A program made the translations under genes and the position numbers. Under the pieces are notes generated by a model. The model was not told the DNA's origin. It saw only the letters and a list, made by a program, of their open reading frames with translations, and did not search any database. This document shows positions 53,599-64,000 of a stretch of DNA of 64,000 bases, piece by piece. The DNA lies in NCBI GenBank assembly GCA_022828595.1, contig JAKGHH010000002.1, positions 81,688,383 to 81,752,382 of the forward strand. The letters run 5' to 3'. Positions within the stretch are counted from its first letter, which is position 1, and every line of letters begins with the position of its first letter. The stretch comes from Nelumbo lutea (taxonomy: Eukaryota; Streptophyta; Magnoliopsida; Proteales; Nelumbonaceae).

Positions 53599-54283
53599 TT
53601 AAACTTTGTCCGTCCTCGGGCAAGGCAAAAACTCAAGTAACACAAAAGAAACCAACTACTGATTTTCAATCTTTCTTTTTCTCTACACGAGGCCTGGTTC
53701 ATTGCATGCTTTAGTCCAGACTTGGTAACCTTCCCTCTTTATATCTCTTTCTCCCCTTCTTCTCGTCCAAGAGTGATTGCAAATCATCATTCCCCATGGT
53801 CTCGGGTTAAATCGATAGTTCAGGAGACAAGCCTCCCTGGCTGATTGGCTGAATGGGTACTCATTGCTTTAACAAACCAATACAACTAGATTCACTTACC
53901 TTTCTTTGTTTCTTAAGCCAAAACAAGGTGTGCTTATTGCCATAAGCTTGGTATGTATCATATCTCCACCACTTAGTATGAATTCCTAGGATCTGAAGGT
54001 GAGAATGGGGTTGCAGTCCTAGGGTGAGTGCATTTTATGCTCTATCTCACCCTTGCTTTCGTTTCTAGATGTGAGTGCATTTTATGCTCCATCTCACACT
54101 TGCTTTCATTTCTAGATGTGAGTGCATTTTATGCTCCATCTCACATTAGTCACGATTTTTTTTTCACAAGAATCAATGAGTCTCGCCGCCTGATCCATGA
54201 ATTCATTGATCGTGGTCTCAATATGCCTAACATAGCAAGTTCTAGAATAATCAACCCATGTTTGACAGATAATTATGTGAAAA
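53599..54283 (-). other. A1 3' non-coding zone
   Basis: It lies between the end of protease and the polypurine tract, where RT to integrase would have been. No coding match is seen. It contains the 47-bp tandem repeat at 54022-54148. Confidence 0.7.
54022..54148 (-). repeat. 47-bp tandem repeat, each unit with a hairpin
   Basis: The block GTGAGTGCATTTTATGCTC starts at 54024, 54071 and 54118, a period of exactly 47 bp. Each unit has GTGAG ... CTCAC arms around TGCATTTTATGCTC(C/T)AT, so each could fold as a short hairpin. About 2.7 units are present. Confidence 0.88.
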
Positions 54284-55105
54284 TCAATTATGCATCTTGC
54301 CTATTGATCGATTAAAATCATGAGGTACCATATGTAGCCAAGAAAGATTCAGTTCGACGGAGAGGGTACCCTCATCCACATCTATTTTGGTCTCGGCCAT
54401 TTTCATGAATGGACTGCCTAATAGAAGTGGGGCTGAACCTTCGATCGTGTTCTCCTCCATCTTCAGAATGTAAAAATCAGCTGAGAAAACTAAATTATTA
54501 ACCTGCACCATTACATTCTCTACAATCACTTCTAGGTAGGCGTTAAAACGATTGGCTAATTGGATAACAACTTTAGTTTCCTTTAAAGGACCTAATCTCA
54601 AAGCATAGTAAATCGAGTATGGCATGACATTGATAGAAGCACCTAAGTCTAGCATGGCATGCTTGATTTGCTTATTGCCAATCACACAAGGTAGGGTGAA
54701 CATACCTAGATCAGCATGTTTTTCTGGTAAGGTCATCGTGATCATGGCTGAAATGTTCTCTCCAACTCCTACCTTAATGGGGTTCTCATTTGAGTCCTGT
54801 ACCTCCTCTCCTTCTTGTCCTTTATCCACCTTCCTTGGTGAGGTGGGTTTTAGCTGTAGTTCCTTCCCGCTTCTCAGCACCACTGCACTTACATTCTCCT
54901 TGGGGTTGACTACCGTTTGTGATGGTAGTTTCCCGGAGCTCTGCACCTCCAACTTGCTAACGGCAGTGGCAAGTTGGCTGATTTGGTTCCCCAAATTCTG
55001 AATGCTAGCTCTTGTTTCCTGTTGAAATTGTTGAGTATTAGTAGCTAGAGCCTTAACTATATCTTCTAATGGCGTACCTGAATTCGGGCGTTGGCCTTGC
55101 ACCAT
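54284..55105 (-). pseudogene. A1: gag C-terminus and aspartic protease
   Basis: Open for 273 codons. The N-terminal half has FQQETRASIQNLGNQISQLA and LPSQTVVNPKENVSAV with VLRSGKEL, the Athila/Tat gag end. The protease has LDLGASINVMPYSIY (D-L-G-A) near 54660-54620 and LLLGSPFMKMAETKIDV near 54405. The last ~25 codons diverge (after LSVEL), where the deletion of pol begins. It would process the polyprotein. It is the longest unbroken coding piece of this element. Confidence 0.9.
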
Positions 55106-56287
55106 GATGGGTGCTGAATACTTGTGCTATCGACTGAAAAAATGAGGCTAATATTGCTTCTGTCCTCCTGGGTTCCCGTAACTTAGATTTGGATGATCTT
55201 TCCACCCCTGATTGTAGTAATTGGAGTAGGGATCATGCTTTCGTTGGTGCTGGCATGGGAATCCTCCTACGGCACTCACTTGCTGAATCGATCCATCCTG
55301 TAATGATGGACATATGTCCGTAGGATGTCCAGAGATCGAATAGATACCACACACCCTGGCAGTTTGTAATTGTCCTGCAGCAAGTTGTCTTACCATAGCA
55401 GTTAAGTCAGAAATCTGATTTTCTAAATTTACATGGCTTACCTCATTAATCCGTCTAATGGTACCATCTGTCCTTGCACCGAACTGCTATAAATTTTTGG
55501 CCATATTGGAGATTAACTCCCGGGCCGCTTCAGGTGTCTTGTTCACCAAGGCTCCACCACTGGCTTCATCAACCATACTTCTATCCATGGGCTGAAGCCC
55601 TTCATAGAAGTATTGGATCAAAAGTTGTTCGGGTATTTGGTGGTGTGGACAGCTAGCAATAAGTTGTTTAAATCTTTTCCAATATTCATATAGCGTCTCA
55701 CCACCAAATTGCCGAACTCCACATATTTCTTTTCTTATGTTTGCAGCCCGGGATGCAGGGAAATATTTTTCTAAAACTACCATGTTCATCTCATCCCATG
55801 TGCGTATTGAACTGGGAGGAAGAATATACAACCAATCCTTTGCTTTATCACGTAAAGTAAATGGAAAGGCTATGAGTTTTACCTAATTCTCGGTCATACT
55901 GTGGGGTTTCATGCTTGAACAGATGATATGGAATTCCTTCAGATGCTTATGAGGGTCCTTACCTAGAAAACCATGAAATAGAGGCAATAATTGTATCAAA
56001 CCAGATTTCAATTCAAAACCTACCTCAAGATTGGGATACGTGATGCATAAGGGTTATTGGTTCATAATCGGTGCAGCCAACTCCCTTAATGTCCTTTCTC
56101 TATCAGCCATTCTTTCCCCTTCTTCGAAGATGGGAAAATCACAAGTGGGTAAATCGAAATCTGAATTCACCCTTTTAGGTGAACGATCCTTCCTTTGTTT
56201 CGCCTCCTTCCTTAAACGACGGGTGGTCCTCTCAATTTTGGGGTTATACTCGAATTCACCTCGTTGAGAAGCATGAGTCATAAACAA
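55106..56287 (-). pseudogene. A1: gag N-terminal and central part, broken
   Basis: A likely start is ATG 56287. Stops occur near 56054 and 55885. The gag domain runs through DWLYILPPSSIRTWDEM and FKQLIASCPHHQIPEQLLIQ (55831-55487). The region 55486-55148 has EVSHVNLENQISDLTAMVRQ and a zinc-knuckle remnant C-G-I-Y-S-I-S-G-H-P-T-D-I-C, whose second Cys is replaced by Tyr. It is dead. Confidence 0.88.
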
Positions 56288-56331
56288 GAAGGGGTTAACA
56301 AGAGGAAGGTAATAGCTAAGAAATTAAAGTT

Positions 56332-56351
56332 GCTTCCTAGCAACGACGCCA
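56332..56351 (-). other. A1 primer-binding site (Asp-tRNA-like)
   Basis: TGGCGTCGTTGCTAGGAAGC on the minus strand, six bases from the LTR. It resembles the TGGCGCCGTTGCCGGGGA site of Athila-type elements, which fits an Asp tRNA 3' end. Confidence 0.75.
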
Positions 56352-56357
56352 AAATTT

Positions 56358-57828
56358 TGACTGGTTTGTCGAAGTCCTCAAGGGAGCAAATCAGTAATAT
56401 CTTAGCTGAATGGATAAAGTAATTGAGTGGAAAATTTTAATAAAATTAAAATAATAAGAAACTAAACAAACAAGAGAAAATCAGTCTTACCGAATTTTGG
56501 TTCAAGGGTTCGGGTTGAATCGATTGGCCATCGATCCTAGGTACATTTCAGAATTCTTGCAATTTAAGCATTTAACCTTAGATTTATTAATATAGCCATA
56601 ATAAACCTTGTGTTTTCCTAATTCAGTTGACCAAACCAAGCATTTGATCAACACTTATCACCACTCAACTGGGTACGATAGCGTTCCATGTTAAACAGTG
56701 ATAGTATTAAGATTTGTGAAAACAGTTAAACCAAAACAACAATAATTGAGATAGCTGCAATTATTGAATCTTGTTCCATCGATTCCTTTAGGTTAAACCA
56801 TGTCAATACATTGGTCAAAGGCTGTCACGAACAATTGACCCAAAAAAATATTAACCTAATTGCTACTTGTACTACTATTCGTGACAATTATGGATCACCG
56901 AAATCATGGATAGCAGTAGGAAAATCAACATTAATTCAATTTGTCAGACTAATTAACATTAACATCCAATAAAAAATATGCTCAAGAATCAATGAATACT
57001 TGAATTAAAAAGCAAAAAAATAAATGAACTACAGAAACTCACAATGATGCAATCAAACCTCCCCCCTTGAACCAGAAAAAGAAGCTTAGCTGCTCATGAT
57101 CTGCGCAATCTCCATGCCTTGCTTCTCCATATTCGAACTGCTTTCTTGAGCTTCTTGGTCTTCTTGATGATCTCTTGGATCTTGGAATGAGTGATGCTAG
57201 AGCTGGTTCACCCTCCTCTTTATATAGCCAAAGGAAAGGGATGTTTTTCAACTCCTTCTAGGAGATCATCTTATCTTTAGGGAGTCTTGATCTTCTTTGA
57301 ACTAATCCTATCCTATCTCTTATCTAATGATCTAATCTCAATGTTCTTATCTCTCTAGGATGACATTCAAGACTTTAGATCTGATAAGACCCTCTCCTTG
57401 AAGATTACATTCGAGATTTGGACTCTTGACTCTTGAATTCGAGCTGGGCTGCTTCAAGGTACTTCTGCGAGTTGGGCTTAAGTTGTGAAATGGGTCTGGC
57501 TACAAACTTGCTCCGACTTCAGGCTCATTTTCGTACTCGATGCGGGCCGAATCCGTAAAAACCTAAAACATAAAATTTGTGGGCCTTCCTTTTATCTTGC
57601 TAATGCTTCTTAAATTGTCTAATTCGGAGTCCGGAATTGGGAGTTAGACCTAGATTAATGACTGTCGCCGAAACTGTGCAAAATCACCTGATTTGCCCTG
57701 TTTTCTTCCAATTGCCTTTTTTATTGCCCTGAATCGAAATGCAAGAGTAATGAGTTCATTTAAGTGCTAAAGTGATGTAAAAAGATGAAAATTAGGAGAC
57801 AAAAATAGGGTTCTTTTCGGTCTCATCA
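56358..57828 (-). repeat. A1 5' LTR (1471 bp)
   Basis: The inner edge TGACTGG (plus strand, 56358) lies next to the primer site. The outer edge TCATCA ends at 57828, followed by CCAAC. Confidence 0.92.
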
Positions 57829-57833
57829 CCAAC

Positions 57834-57936
57834 CCAGTAGAGATCAAGAAAGAACTTCTATTAAACTTCAGTTGGAAGGAAGAATGCAATCATATAGACC
57901 TTAATCCAAATATTTCTCCCTTTAAAGGTTGGGTAG
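57834..57936. other. Short host stretch between A1 and T1
   Basis: It continues the sequence left of 52103. On the minus strand there is a run free of stops for about 23 codons, but no family is recognised. It may be LINE or other old sequence. The last five bases (GGTAG) are the T1 target duplication. Confidence 0.4.
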
Positions 57937-58858
57937 TGATGCGACACAATCCGAGTACTCCTAACTGGCTACTGACTGGCTCCTTGTTGGTAATGAACGG
58001 CACCTGAGAAGATGAAGAAGAGGGATTCCTGGGAATTTGCCCAGCAGGAATACTCTGAAGCTTAAGTTAGAATGCTGGGGGGGAAGGAGAGAGAGAGTAT
58101 AAAAGGATAAGAGTGTAGATCGTTCTAGATCACTATGTCTCGAGATTAGCTCGTGAACGAGTAAGAGTGCAAGTTCAGATCTAATTCCGAGAGAGAGAGT
58201 CTGTCTCTCCGCTTTAAGGGCTTTTATAGGGGCATTCTTGTCAAATCCGATGTAACCGCCACTGGGCTTCTATCACAATCGTTACCTGCTAGGGCTGCGC
58301 AGGTGATTGTTACAACGTACTGCCTGTGCAGCTGAGTGACACGTTTCTGAAGGGACAGGCATGCCACCATCTGTCAAGAGACGTGAGGCAGACTGTCAAT
58401 CGGGCAGAGACTGCACCATCAGTCGAGAGACGTGGCATAGTCTAACGAGTATGGTCTTGTCAGATGGAAGCTTCCTAAGAGCATCGCAACACAGTCGCAA
58501 GTTACTTCATAGTGGGCCATCCTTGCCACAAGCTACCTTTTAGTAAGCCCTTAGGGGTACTTCGAGGTGACCCTCATCAAGGTTGGTCTTTGGGGTAGTT
58601 CTTTTGCCCAGGTGTTGAGCGAGCTGGTTTTCCTAGCTCACGAGCTGAAATAATATTGGAGTATTCCCTTCTCAGTAGCTCGTGGGATCTGGAGTTTGCA
58701 TTGTAGGGAGCTCCCCCTATAGAGAGCTATGACATAGTGAGCTGTTCTATAGACTTGTTACTTGAACGCAGTCAAACCAGGCTGCTGAGCTGTTGCTCGT
58801 GCTGAGTCAGGTCCACGTGTCATCATCTCAGTAGGTCGAGTCAAATCATCCTCCATCA
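57937..58858 (-). repeat. T1 3' LTR (922 bp)
   Basis: Plus strand TGATGCGAC...CCTCCATCA. It is flanked on the left by GGTAG and on the right by the purine tract. Confidence 0.8.
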
Positions 58859-58878
58859 ATTGCCCCCCACTCCTCGAG
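58859..58878 (-). other. T1 polypurine tract
   Basis: CTCGAGGAGTGGGGGGCAAT on the minus strand, directly before the LTR start TGATGGAGG. Confidence 0.7.
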
Positions 58879-59054
58879 CTAAGAGTGTTTCCTTAGCACG
58901 ATGAGTTCATGGAGTGTGACAGATTGATTTGACCAAAATTCAAACTTGAATTTTGCTACCTTCAGATTCTGAGGTCGCGCATTCGTCTAGTCTACCCGAG
59001 TTTCTCAGTTTATTCTGTTTCATCTTCTTCAGTGAGTCCCAATCACTGCCAACC

Positions 59055-60362
59055 ATGTCTGGGTACCCATACCACACCTACCATCGGGGTGATAACCAAG
59101 ATGAAGATGCTCCCTCGAGCTCAGGGGGAGCTTGGGAGCAGGTCCCAAAGGCTCGGGAGACCTCCGATGATGTAGCATCTACTTCTCGGGGGAGGGAGCC
59201 TGACACTTTCGGCCCTTCCTCCATGACGGCGGAGAGACTCAGGTCTCTAATCTGCTATTTTCACCTCCTTGGGGACCTGGTCTACAACCTGCCCACTGGC
59301 AACTTCCCTTGGGAGCATGGTCCCAATGACATAGTTATCTTCCAGGAATAGCTCGAGGCTGGCCTTTGTCTCCCTTTGCACTCCTTAATAGTGGAGATGT
59401 TAAACCATTTTAACGTCACCATCGATCAGCTCCATCCCAACACTATTCGAAACATCGTTGGGACTATATCTTTGTGTTATGAGTACTGTCTTCCTTTGGA
59501 CCTTGACATCTTTGCTCTATTTTTTGTATAAAAAATGTCACTCCTGGGGTTCCACTGGCGAGGCGCTTTTACTACCTCTCTCCCCGCCGCGGTTATAAGC
59601 TCTTGCATGAGCTACCGAATAAGATTCCTGCCTGGAAGTGGGATTATTTCATGGTCCGTAACCCCGAGGGGTGGCCCTTCCCCACTTCTTGGAGAGGCAC
59701 CATCTAGGACCCCAAGGCCGAGCTGGACCCCGAAACACGAAAAACAATGCTGTCTTGGGCATCGGTAGCATCCTCTATTCGGACTACTTGACCAAGGAGA
59801 AGCTCGTGTAGGCCGGCCGTAGTCTGGGTAGGTTGTCTTTTTAGGTCGCATTGTGTCTTGTTGTAATATTTTGTGTATACATGCTCTGTTCTTTACCGAA
59901 CTGATATCTTGTGGTTTCCTTTCTGGCAGCCATCATGTCTGGAGTTGATTCGTGCCACCTCTTTTCGAGCAACCAGAAATGCAAAGTGAAGAGGTTGTGC
60001 CCCAACCGGACTCCCCCCTCTAGGGGTACTGAGTTTGGGTCTGCTGAGCCAGACTTCACCTCTTCGCCGCCTGAAGTTCCGCTGCCTCCATCCGAAGGAG
60101 GTGCTGGCGGGGCCAGGCTCGAGGAGGGCGAGCTCCCGCAGCAAGGGGTAGTCCCTCCAGGTCCTTCTCAATCGTTTCCCTATCCGCGATTCCTAGTGGG
60201 GAACTGGGAGGGCGTGAATGACTTCATAATGGCTCTTCAGAGGAGCTGGAGAGTGATCTGTAATGAAGAGGTCGCTAAGTGGGGGGTGATGGAACCAAGG
60301 GATCTTGTCGCGTTCACCGTCTCTCACTGTATGGTGGTAAGTGGTCCTTTTCTTCTCCTTCA
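59055..60362 (+). pseudogene. T1: antisense ORF, putative gypsy-type transposon family
   Basis: The chosen start is ATG 59055 (MSGYPYHTYHRGDNQ); an upstream in-frame ATG at 58953 lies in sequence with no likeness. The region 59300-59760 has LCLPLHSLIVEMLNHFNVT, IDQLHPNTIRNIVGT and, after a shift near 59527, CHSWGS and IPAWKWDYFMVRNPEGWPF. This pattern is that of the plant putative gypsy-type transposon domain (Transposase_28 type). A TAG replaces a Gln codon at 59349-59351. A likely intron follows (about 59828-59929), then a Pro/Gly-rich part from ATG 59935 and a late donor GTAAGTGG at 60337. The gene lies antisense to the element. Its role is unknown. The 3' end is lost in the deletion. Confidence 0.72.
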
Positions 60363-60363
60363 T

Positions 60364-60649
60364 CTCATCAAGGTTGGTCTTTGGGGCAGTTCTTTGGCCC
60401 AGGTGCTGAGTGAGTTGGTTTCTCTAGCTCGCAAGCTGAAATAATCTTGGAGTATTCCCTTCTCAGTAGCTCGAGGGATCTGGAGTTCGTGTTCTAGCGA
60501 GCTCCCCCTATAGAGAGCTATGACATAGCGAGCTGTTCTATAGACTTGTTACTTGGTCGCGGTCAAGCGAGACTGCTGAGCTGTTGCTCGTGCTGAGTCA
60601 GGTCTATGTGTCATCATCTCAGTAGTTCGGGTCAAATCATCCTCCATCA
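60364..60649 (-). repeat. T1 5' LTR, remaining 286 bp
   Basis: It matches 58573-58858 without length change. Its inner edge CTCATCAAGG is where the antisense ORF region is joined. Confidence 0.8.
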
Positions 60650-60654
60650 GGTAG

Positions 60655-61077
60655 TATCGATTGGAATAAACATTTAAACACAAAACCATAATCTTTCAAA
60701 AACTAAATGTGAGTGCAATATCTAAACAACACCTAAAGTTGAGCTATTGAGTTATCAAATTCCCAAGAAAAAACTCCAACAAAAAAAAGGGAAACCAAAA
60801 CAAAGAAAGGTAGGCTTGAACTATAAAACATAATGAACAAACAAGTAAGCTACATGTCATTCCATTTAGAGTATTGTAGTCGAATATCATGTCTTAAAAG
60901 CTTAACCATTACATATTTACAAATTGAAACAGAGATCATCTCAATAAAAAAAATTAGAAGATGCTTCATAATTAGCATACTTCAAGGTGAAATGTTCCAA
61001 TCCAAAACCTAAATAAATCATCAATCTTGAAAATTCCAATCAGAAGTCCTCTTAAGTATAAAGGTCAATGAGATAGT
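60655..61077. other. Unassigned AT-rich sequence
   Basis: It continues the pre-T1 host DNA (after GGTAG). No long frame, repeat partner or motif is recognised. The right side meets the E8 LTR edge. Confidence 0.4.
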
Positions 61078-61378
61078 TGAAGGGACGAGAGATCCATCAT
61101 ATGGATGGCTGAAACCTGCAGGAAGATTGGGTGAAATTTCAAAAATTTCTCTCTCTCCCATTTGGGAATCGCATTCCCTATTTTAGTAAACTGCATTTTC
61201 AAGGATCAATCTTGGACCAAACCGGACCAAATTTGAAACCAAAAGGGAGGAAAGGGATATACCTGATGCGGAGTAGCAGTAACTCCCAGTGAAGGTGTTC
61301 ATGCCCATGGAGAAAACCAAAACCTGCTTCCACTGAAGATGATACAGTGTGAGGTGAAGTAAGATCAGTAGGATGGCT
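61078..61378 (-). repeat. E8 3' LTR, last 300 bp
   Basis: TGAAGGGACGAGAGATCC... matches the end of the E3 and E6 LTRs up to GGATGGCTC, where leader sequence starts. Confidence 0.85.
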
Positions 61379-62935
61379 CATCACATATGTTCCAATTCCA
61401 TTTTGGGCTTTTGGGCATCTCTGAGATTCCCTCCAATCTCAGTGATGGAGACAATTGTATCTCTAGAAATGTGGAAAACCACATTGGGTGCATGGAGCCA
61501 ATTGTTTCAGCTGCAAAACCCCACCATCTTTTGTGAAGGATCTCATCCACTCATCTTATGAGCTTTCCCTATTGGCCTCTATCAAACAAGATTCATAGCC
61601 ATTTTAGGTTAAACATTCATGTCCAATAAGTGCTCACCCATCATGTTTGTGAACACCAAGATACCATGAGAGAGTCTTCCATTTTAGGACAGGCCCCTCC
61701 CACATCGGTCTATGATGCCCCTATCATCTTATGTAACAATCTAACTGATTGCATTAGTAGATGGATAGCCCAATTTTATGGTGCATCTCCACCCACCAAT
61801 ACAGCCAACCTTCATACTAATGATGGAAGGCCTTTAGAGAGTTTCATCATATGTATCTCCCTATCAGATGCACTTATATTTTCAGGAGGAACGAATAATT
61901 ACACCCTAGTTTAATTTAGGTCAAACCAAAGAGGCTCCCACTGACTTTCATAAAGCTAGATTTAGATGGGCCCTAAATGGCTAGGGTTTTGCAGGTTCCT
62001 CTTGAGGAGGAAGCTAGTGTGGGGCCCACCATGTAGGGAGATCATCCAATGATCTTAAGGACACCATGGCAATGATGTGCATTCAGCCATGGTGTGCGAA
62101 AGAGCCACTATCGAATCAGCATAGGCCAAGTGCTTATGGCCCATCAACGTCGCACATCACACATCCATACATCACATGAATGAAATTCATAATTAATCCA
62201 ATCAATTAAATAACTGTAAAACCCATAAATAAAGCCCATTTGATTCCATAATATTACCAATTAATACCAACTAGGTATATGGGCTGAACTGCAAAGAGCA
62301 ATTCGGCCCATATAGCATTTATGTTGAATTGGGCTAAAGCAGTTTTAACTGATTAAAACGGGGTTTTACAGATGTGGGCCAAATTGAATCTTGCAATTAA
62401 CCATCAATCCCTCGGCACATAAAAGAAATTTTAGAGCTGAGAACAGCCCCCATCAAACCATAGATTTGGTCTAACCAGTTTGGTCCAATCTAGTTCGAAT
62501 GGGTCTAGGGTTTGATGTTTAATTCAAGATTTAATTCAAGAAGATGATCTGAAATTAAAGAACTGATAAATGACAACTAAGAATCAGTAAGAGGGTTATT
62601 CGTAAGATTGCTACCCTGCAAAACAAAGATCAGTTCACAGTATGCAATTTTCAAAACTGTAAATCATAGATTGCTGATCCCGAATCAGTAGGTATGCAAA
62701 TTTCTTGCACCAATAAAAGAATTCGATCTCCACCATACAAACAACCCAAAATCCAAGAAAAATATATGGAACAATTCTAAATATAAATCAGATTAAAATG
62801 ATTTAATTTCAGATCATTCGTCCAAAAACCTGGGAACCAATTTCCCAGAAAAATGCTAACTGTGCAAATCGGGTAGAACGCCTTCTGCCCATTTGCACAG
62901 ATTCAAATCTAGTTTAATTCAATTCAAGATTTGAA
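61379..62935 (-). other. E8 untranslated leader
   Basis: It aligns with the E3, E4 and E7 leaders. It begins within the block shared with the start of the gag-proximal part (GAGATTCCCTCCAATCTCAG) and runs back to the primer site. Non-coding. Confidence 0.8.
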
Positions 62936-62951
62936 TCTAGCTCTGATACCA
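62936..62951 (-). other. E8 primer-binding site
   Basis: On the minus strand GTGGTATCAGAGCTAG, next to the LTR at 62953. Initiator-Met type with one change. Confidence 0.85.
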
Positions 62952-62952
62952 C

Positions 62953-64000
62953 TGAAAGGATGCGAGATCCATCATATGGATGGCCGAACCTTGTAGGAAG
63001 GTTGGGCGAAATTTCAAAAATTTCTCTCTCTCCCATTTGAGAATCGCATTCCCTATTTTAGAAAACTACATTTCAAAAATCAATCTTGAACCAAACCGGA
63101 TCAGATCTGAAACCAAAAGGGAGGAGAGGGATATACCTAATATGGAGTAGCAGTAACTCTCAATGAAGGTGATCACACCCAAGGAGAAAACCAAAACCTG
63201 CTTCCACTGAAGATGACACAGTATGAGGTGAAGCAGTATCAACAGGATGGATCTTCAGCAAGAATGGAGTAGAGGGCTAGTGAGCACGACTTCAGATTAA
63301 TTCTTCTACCAAGAAGAAATATCAAGAACAATTCTTGATCACTCCCACAAGTGGAGATTGAACTAGGTAGTGGTAGTAAGAACAGGGAAGAACTCTACAG
63401 TTTTTTGTGTCTTGTCTAATGTTTTTACATGTCCTCCCTGCTCTCTTATTTATAGCTTAAAGAGAAAACCTCCTAATCTGATTAGAAGTTTCCTGATCCA
63501 AATCTTTATTTGGATGTGGATTCTTTAAGTGATAAGGATAATCCCTTATCTTATCTAGAGTATAAGATCAGCTTAATCCTAATAAAATTAGGAGTTTCTT
63601 GATCCCAATCTTTATTTGGATCTAGACTCTTTAAGTGGAAAAGACTTATCCTTTTATCCTTATCTGCTGATCCAAACCCAAATCCGCTCCTATTTAATTA
63701 ATGTAATTAACCCATTTCAAAATTGGACTTTAGGCCCATTAAGTTTATGTGCTCACTTAACCTCATAACCGACTGCCCAGTTGGCTCTCTTTGTATGGCG
63801 TGGGACCCAAACATTGATCTACACATCAGCCACATGGGTTCAGCCCAACCTTTGTTACCAAGCCTGGCCAAATTCACTATAGGAGACAGTGAACCCCTGA
63901 GTCCATCACCCTGGGCTCTTAAGGGGCCCAACATTTACACTAAATGGTCCTTGGGTGAAGCCACCTTATGCAAGATTAGCCCATCAGGTATTACCCTCAA
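62953..64000 (-). repeat. E8 5' LTR, runs off the window
   Basis: It begins TGAAAGGATGCGAGATCC at 62953. TATAAATA on the minus strand lies at 63447-63454, with palindromes directly upstream in LTR orientation (CTCCTAATCTGATTAG near 63471-63486 and TCCAAAT/ATTTGGA arms near 63497-63515). Confidence 0.88.

Larger units (their letters stand above)
52103..57828 (-). mobile_element. A1: Ty3/gypsy Athila-like element, pol deleted
   Basis: Read on the minus strand: 5' LTR 57828-56358, primer site 56351-56332, gag, protease, non-coding zone, polypurine tract, 3' LTR 53585-52103. The target duplication CCAAC is exact (52098-52102 and 57829-57833). RT, RNase H and integrase are missing. The LTRs are clearly more alike than those of the copia copies, so this is one of the younger insertions. 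Confidence 0.92.
57937..60649 (-). mobile_element. T1: Tat-like gypsy deletion derivative with antisense ORF
   Basis: The flanks carry GGTAG on both sides (57932-57936 and 60650-60654), and the ends are TG...CA. The left LTR (57937-58858) is complete. The right LTR keeps only 286 bp (60364-60649), equal to 58573-58858. Next to the left LTR is a purine tract on the minus strand (58859-58878), which sets the element orientation to minus, so the left copy is the 3' LTR. All of gag-pol and the rest of the 5' LTR are gone. What remains is a plus-strand, antisense ORF region. Confidence 0.78.
61078..64000 (-). mobile_element. E8: copia-family remnant, LTR-leader-LTR
   Basis: Same family as E1-E7. 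On the minus strand: 5' LTR (62953 to beyond the window), primer site, leader 62935-61379, then directly the last 300 bp of an LTR (61378-61078). All of gag, pol and most of the 3' LTR are deleted. The right end is outside the window. Confidence 0.86.

Noticed and set aside
57937..58858. A cellular gene promoter, suggested by TATAAAAGG near 58098
   Set aside because: It lies within the T1 LTR, and plant LTRs commonly contain such motifs. In the inferred element orientation it is on the wrong strand, so I do not call it.
59911..60444. Reading the frame through 60364-60444 as the natural end of the T1 antisense protein
   Set aside because: From 60364 onward the sequence is LTR, identical in position to 58573 onward, so this tail is an artefact of the deletion.
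58573..60649. The two 286-bp copies as ends of a DNA transposon or simple duplication
   Set aside because: TG...CA ends, a GGTAG duplication outside both ends and a purine tract next to the left copy fit an LTR element with one truncated LTR.
1..64000. CRISPR arrays, tRNA or rRNA genes, phage or bacterial operons
   Set aside because: No spaced identical repeats, no tRNA cloverleaf or rRNA core sequence was seen; all recognised coding sequence is eukaryotic transposon sequence.

Overview
The window is plant nuclear DNA made almost entirely of old, nested, broken transposable elements. The evidence is Ty1/copia and Ty3/gypsy LTR retrotransposons with initiator-Met-tRNA or Asp-tRNA-like primer sites, a plant-type hAT transposase with introns, plant L1-like LINE fragments, and a Tat-like element with an antisense ORF. 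I see no intact cellular gene, rRNA, tRNA or CRISPR array. The species cannot be named. It looks like repeat-rich intergenic DNA of a seed plant, probably an angiosperm.

Region 1-39.5 kb is dominated by one Ty1/copia family, called E1 to E7 here, with E8 at 61-64 kb. Its LTRs are unusually long (about 1.74-1.96 kb, TGTTAGAC...TTTCA). The primer site is TGGTATCAGAGC, the untranslated leader is about 1.3-1.8 kb, and the order is gag (MANGQFAKLLDD start, CCHC knuckle), protease, GAG-pre-integrase/integrase, RT, RNase H, PPT AAGTGGGAG, 3' LTR. E1 (+) is a pol tail plus LTR start. E2 (+, 1787-7229) lacks gag and protease. E3 (-, 7230-14648) is nearly complete but decayed. E4 (+, 14649-29614) starts inside E3's LTR and is itself interrupted by E6 (-, 21502-27810). 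E5 (+, 29615-31256) is a gag-to-integrase piece. E7 (-, 31257-39492) has both LTRs but lacks most of RT and all of RNase H.

Region 39.5-49 kb holds a 5'-truncated hAT transposase gene (+). Its coding sequence is split by a chromovirus, G1 (-, 40545-43875). An intron of the same gene carries an Athila/Tat-like gypsy element, G2 (+, 44006-48430), with target duplication ATAAT. Downstream (49-51.5 kb) is AT-rich DNA with two pairs of direct repeats. LINE pieces follow on both strands (51.3-52.1 kb).

Region 52.1-60.65 kb has two gypsy-class deletion derivatives with clean target duplications. A1 (-, 52103-57828, CCAAC) is Athila-like with gag and protease only. T1 (57937-60649, GGTAG) is Tat-like; only LTRs, a polypurine tract and an antisense ORF of the putative gypsy-type transposon family remain. 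E8 (-, 61078-64000+) is an LTR-leader-LTR remnant of the copia family.

Nothing here looks able to move on its own. The most informative signals are an array of short palindromes directly upstream of the TATA box in the copia LTRs, a recurring antisense ORF inside those LTRs, stop codons and deletions shared between copies, and exact insertion junctions that let the order of events be read.
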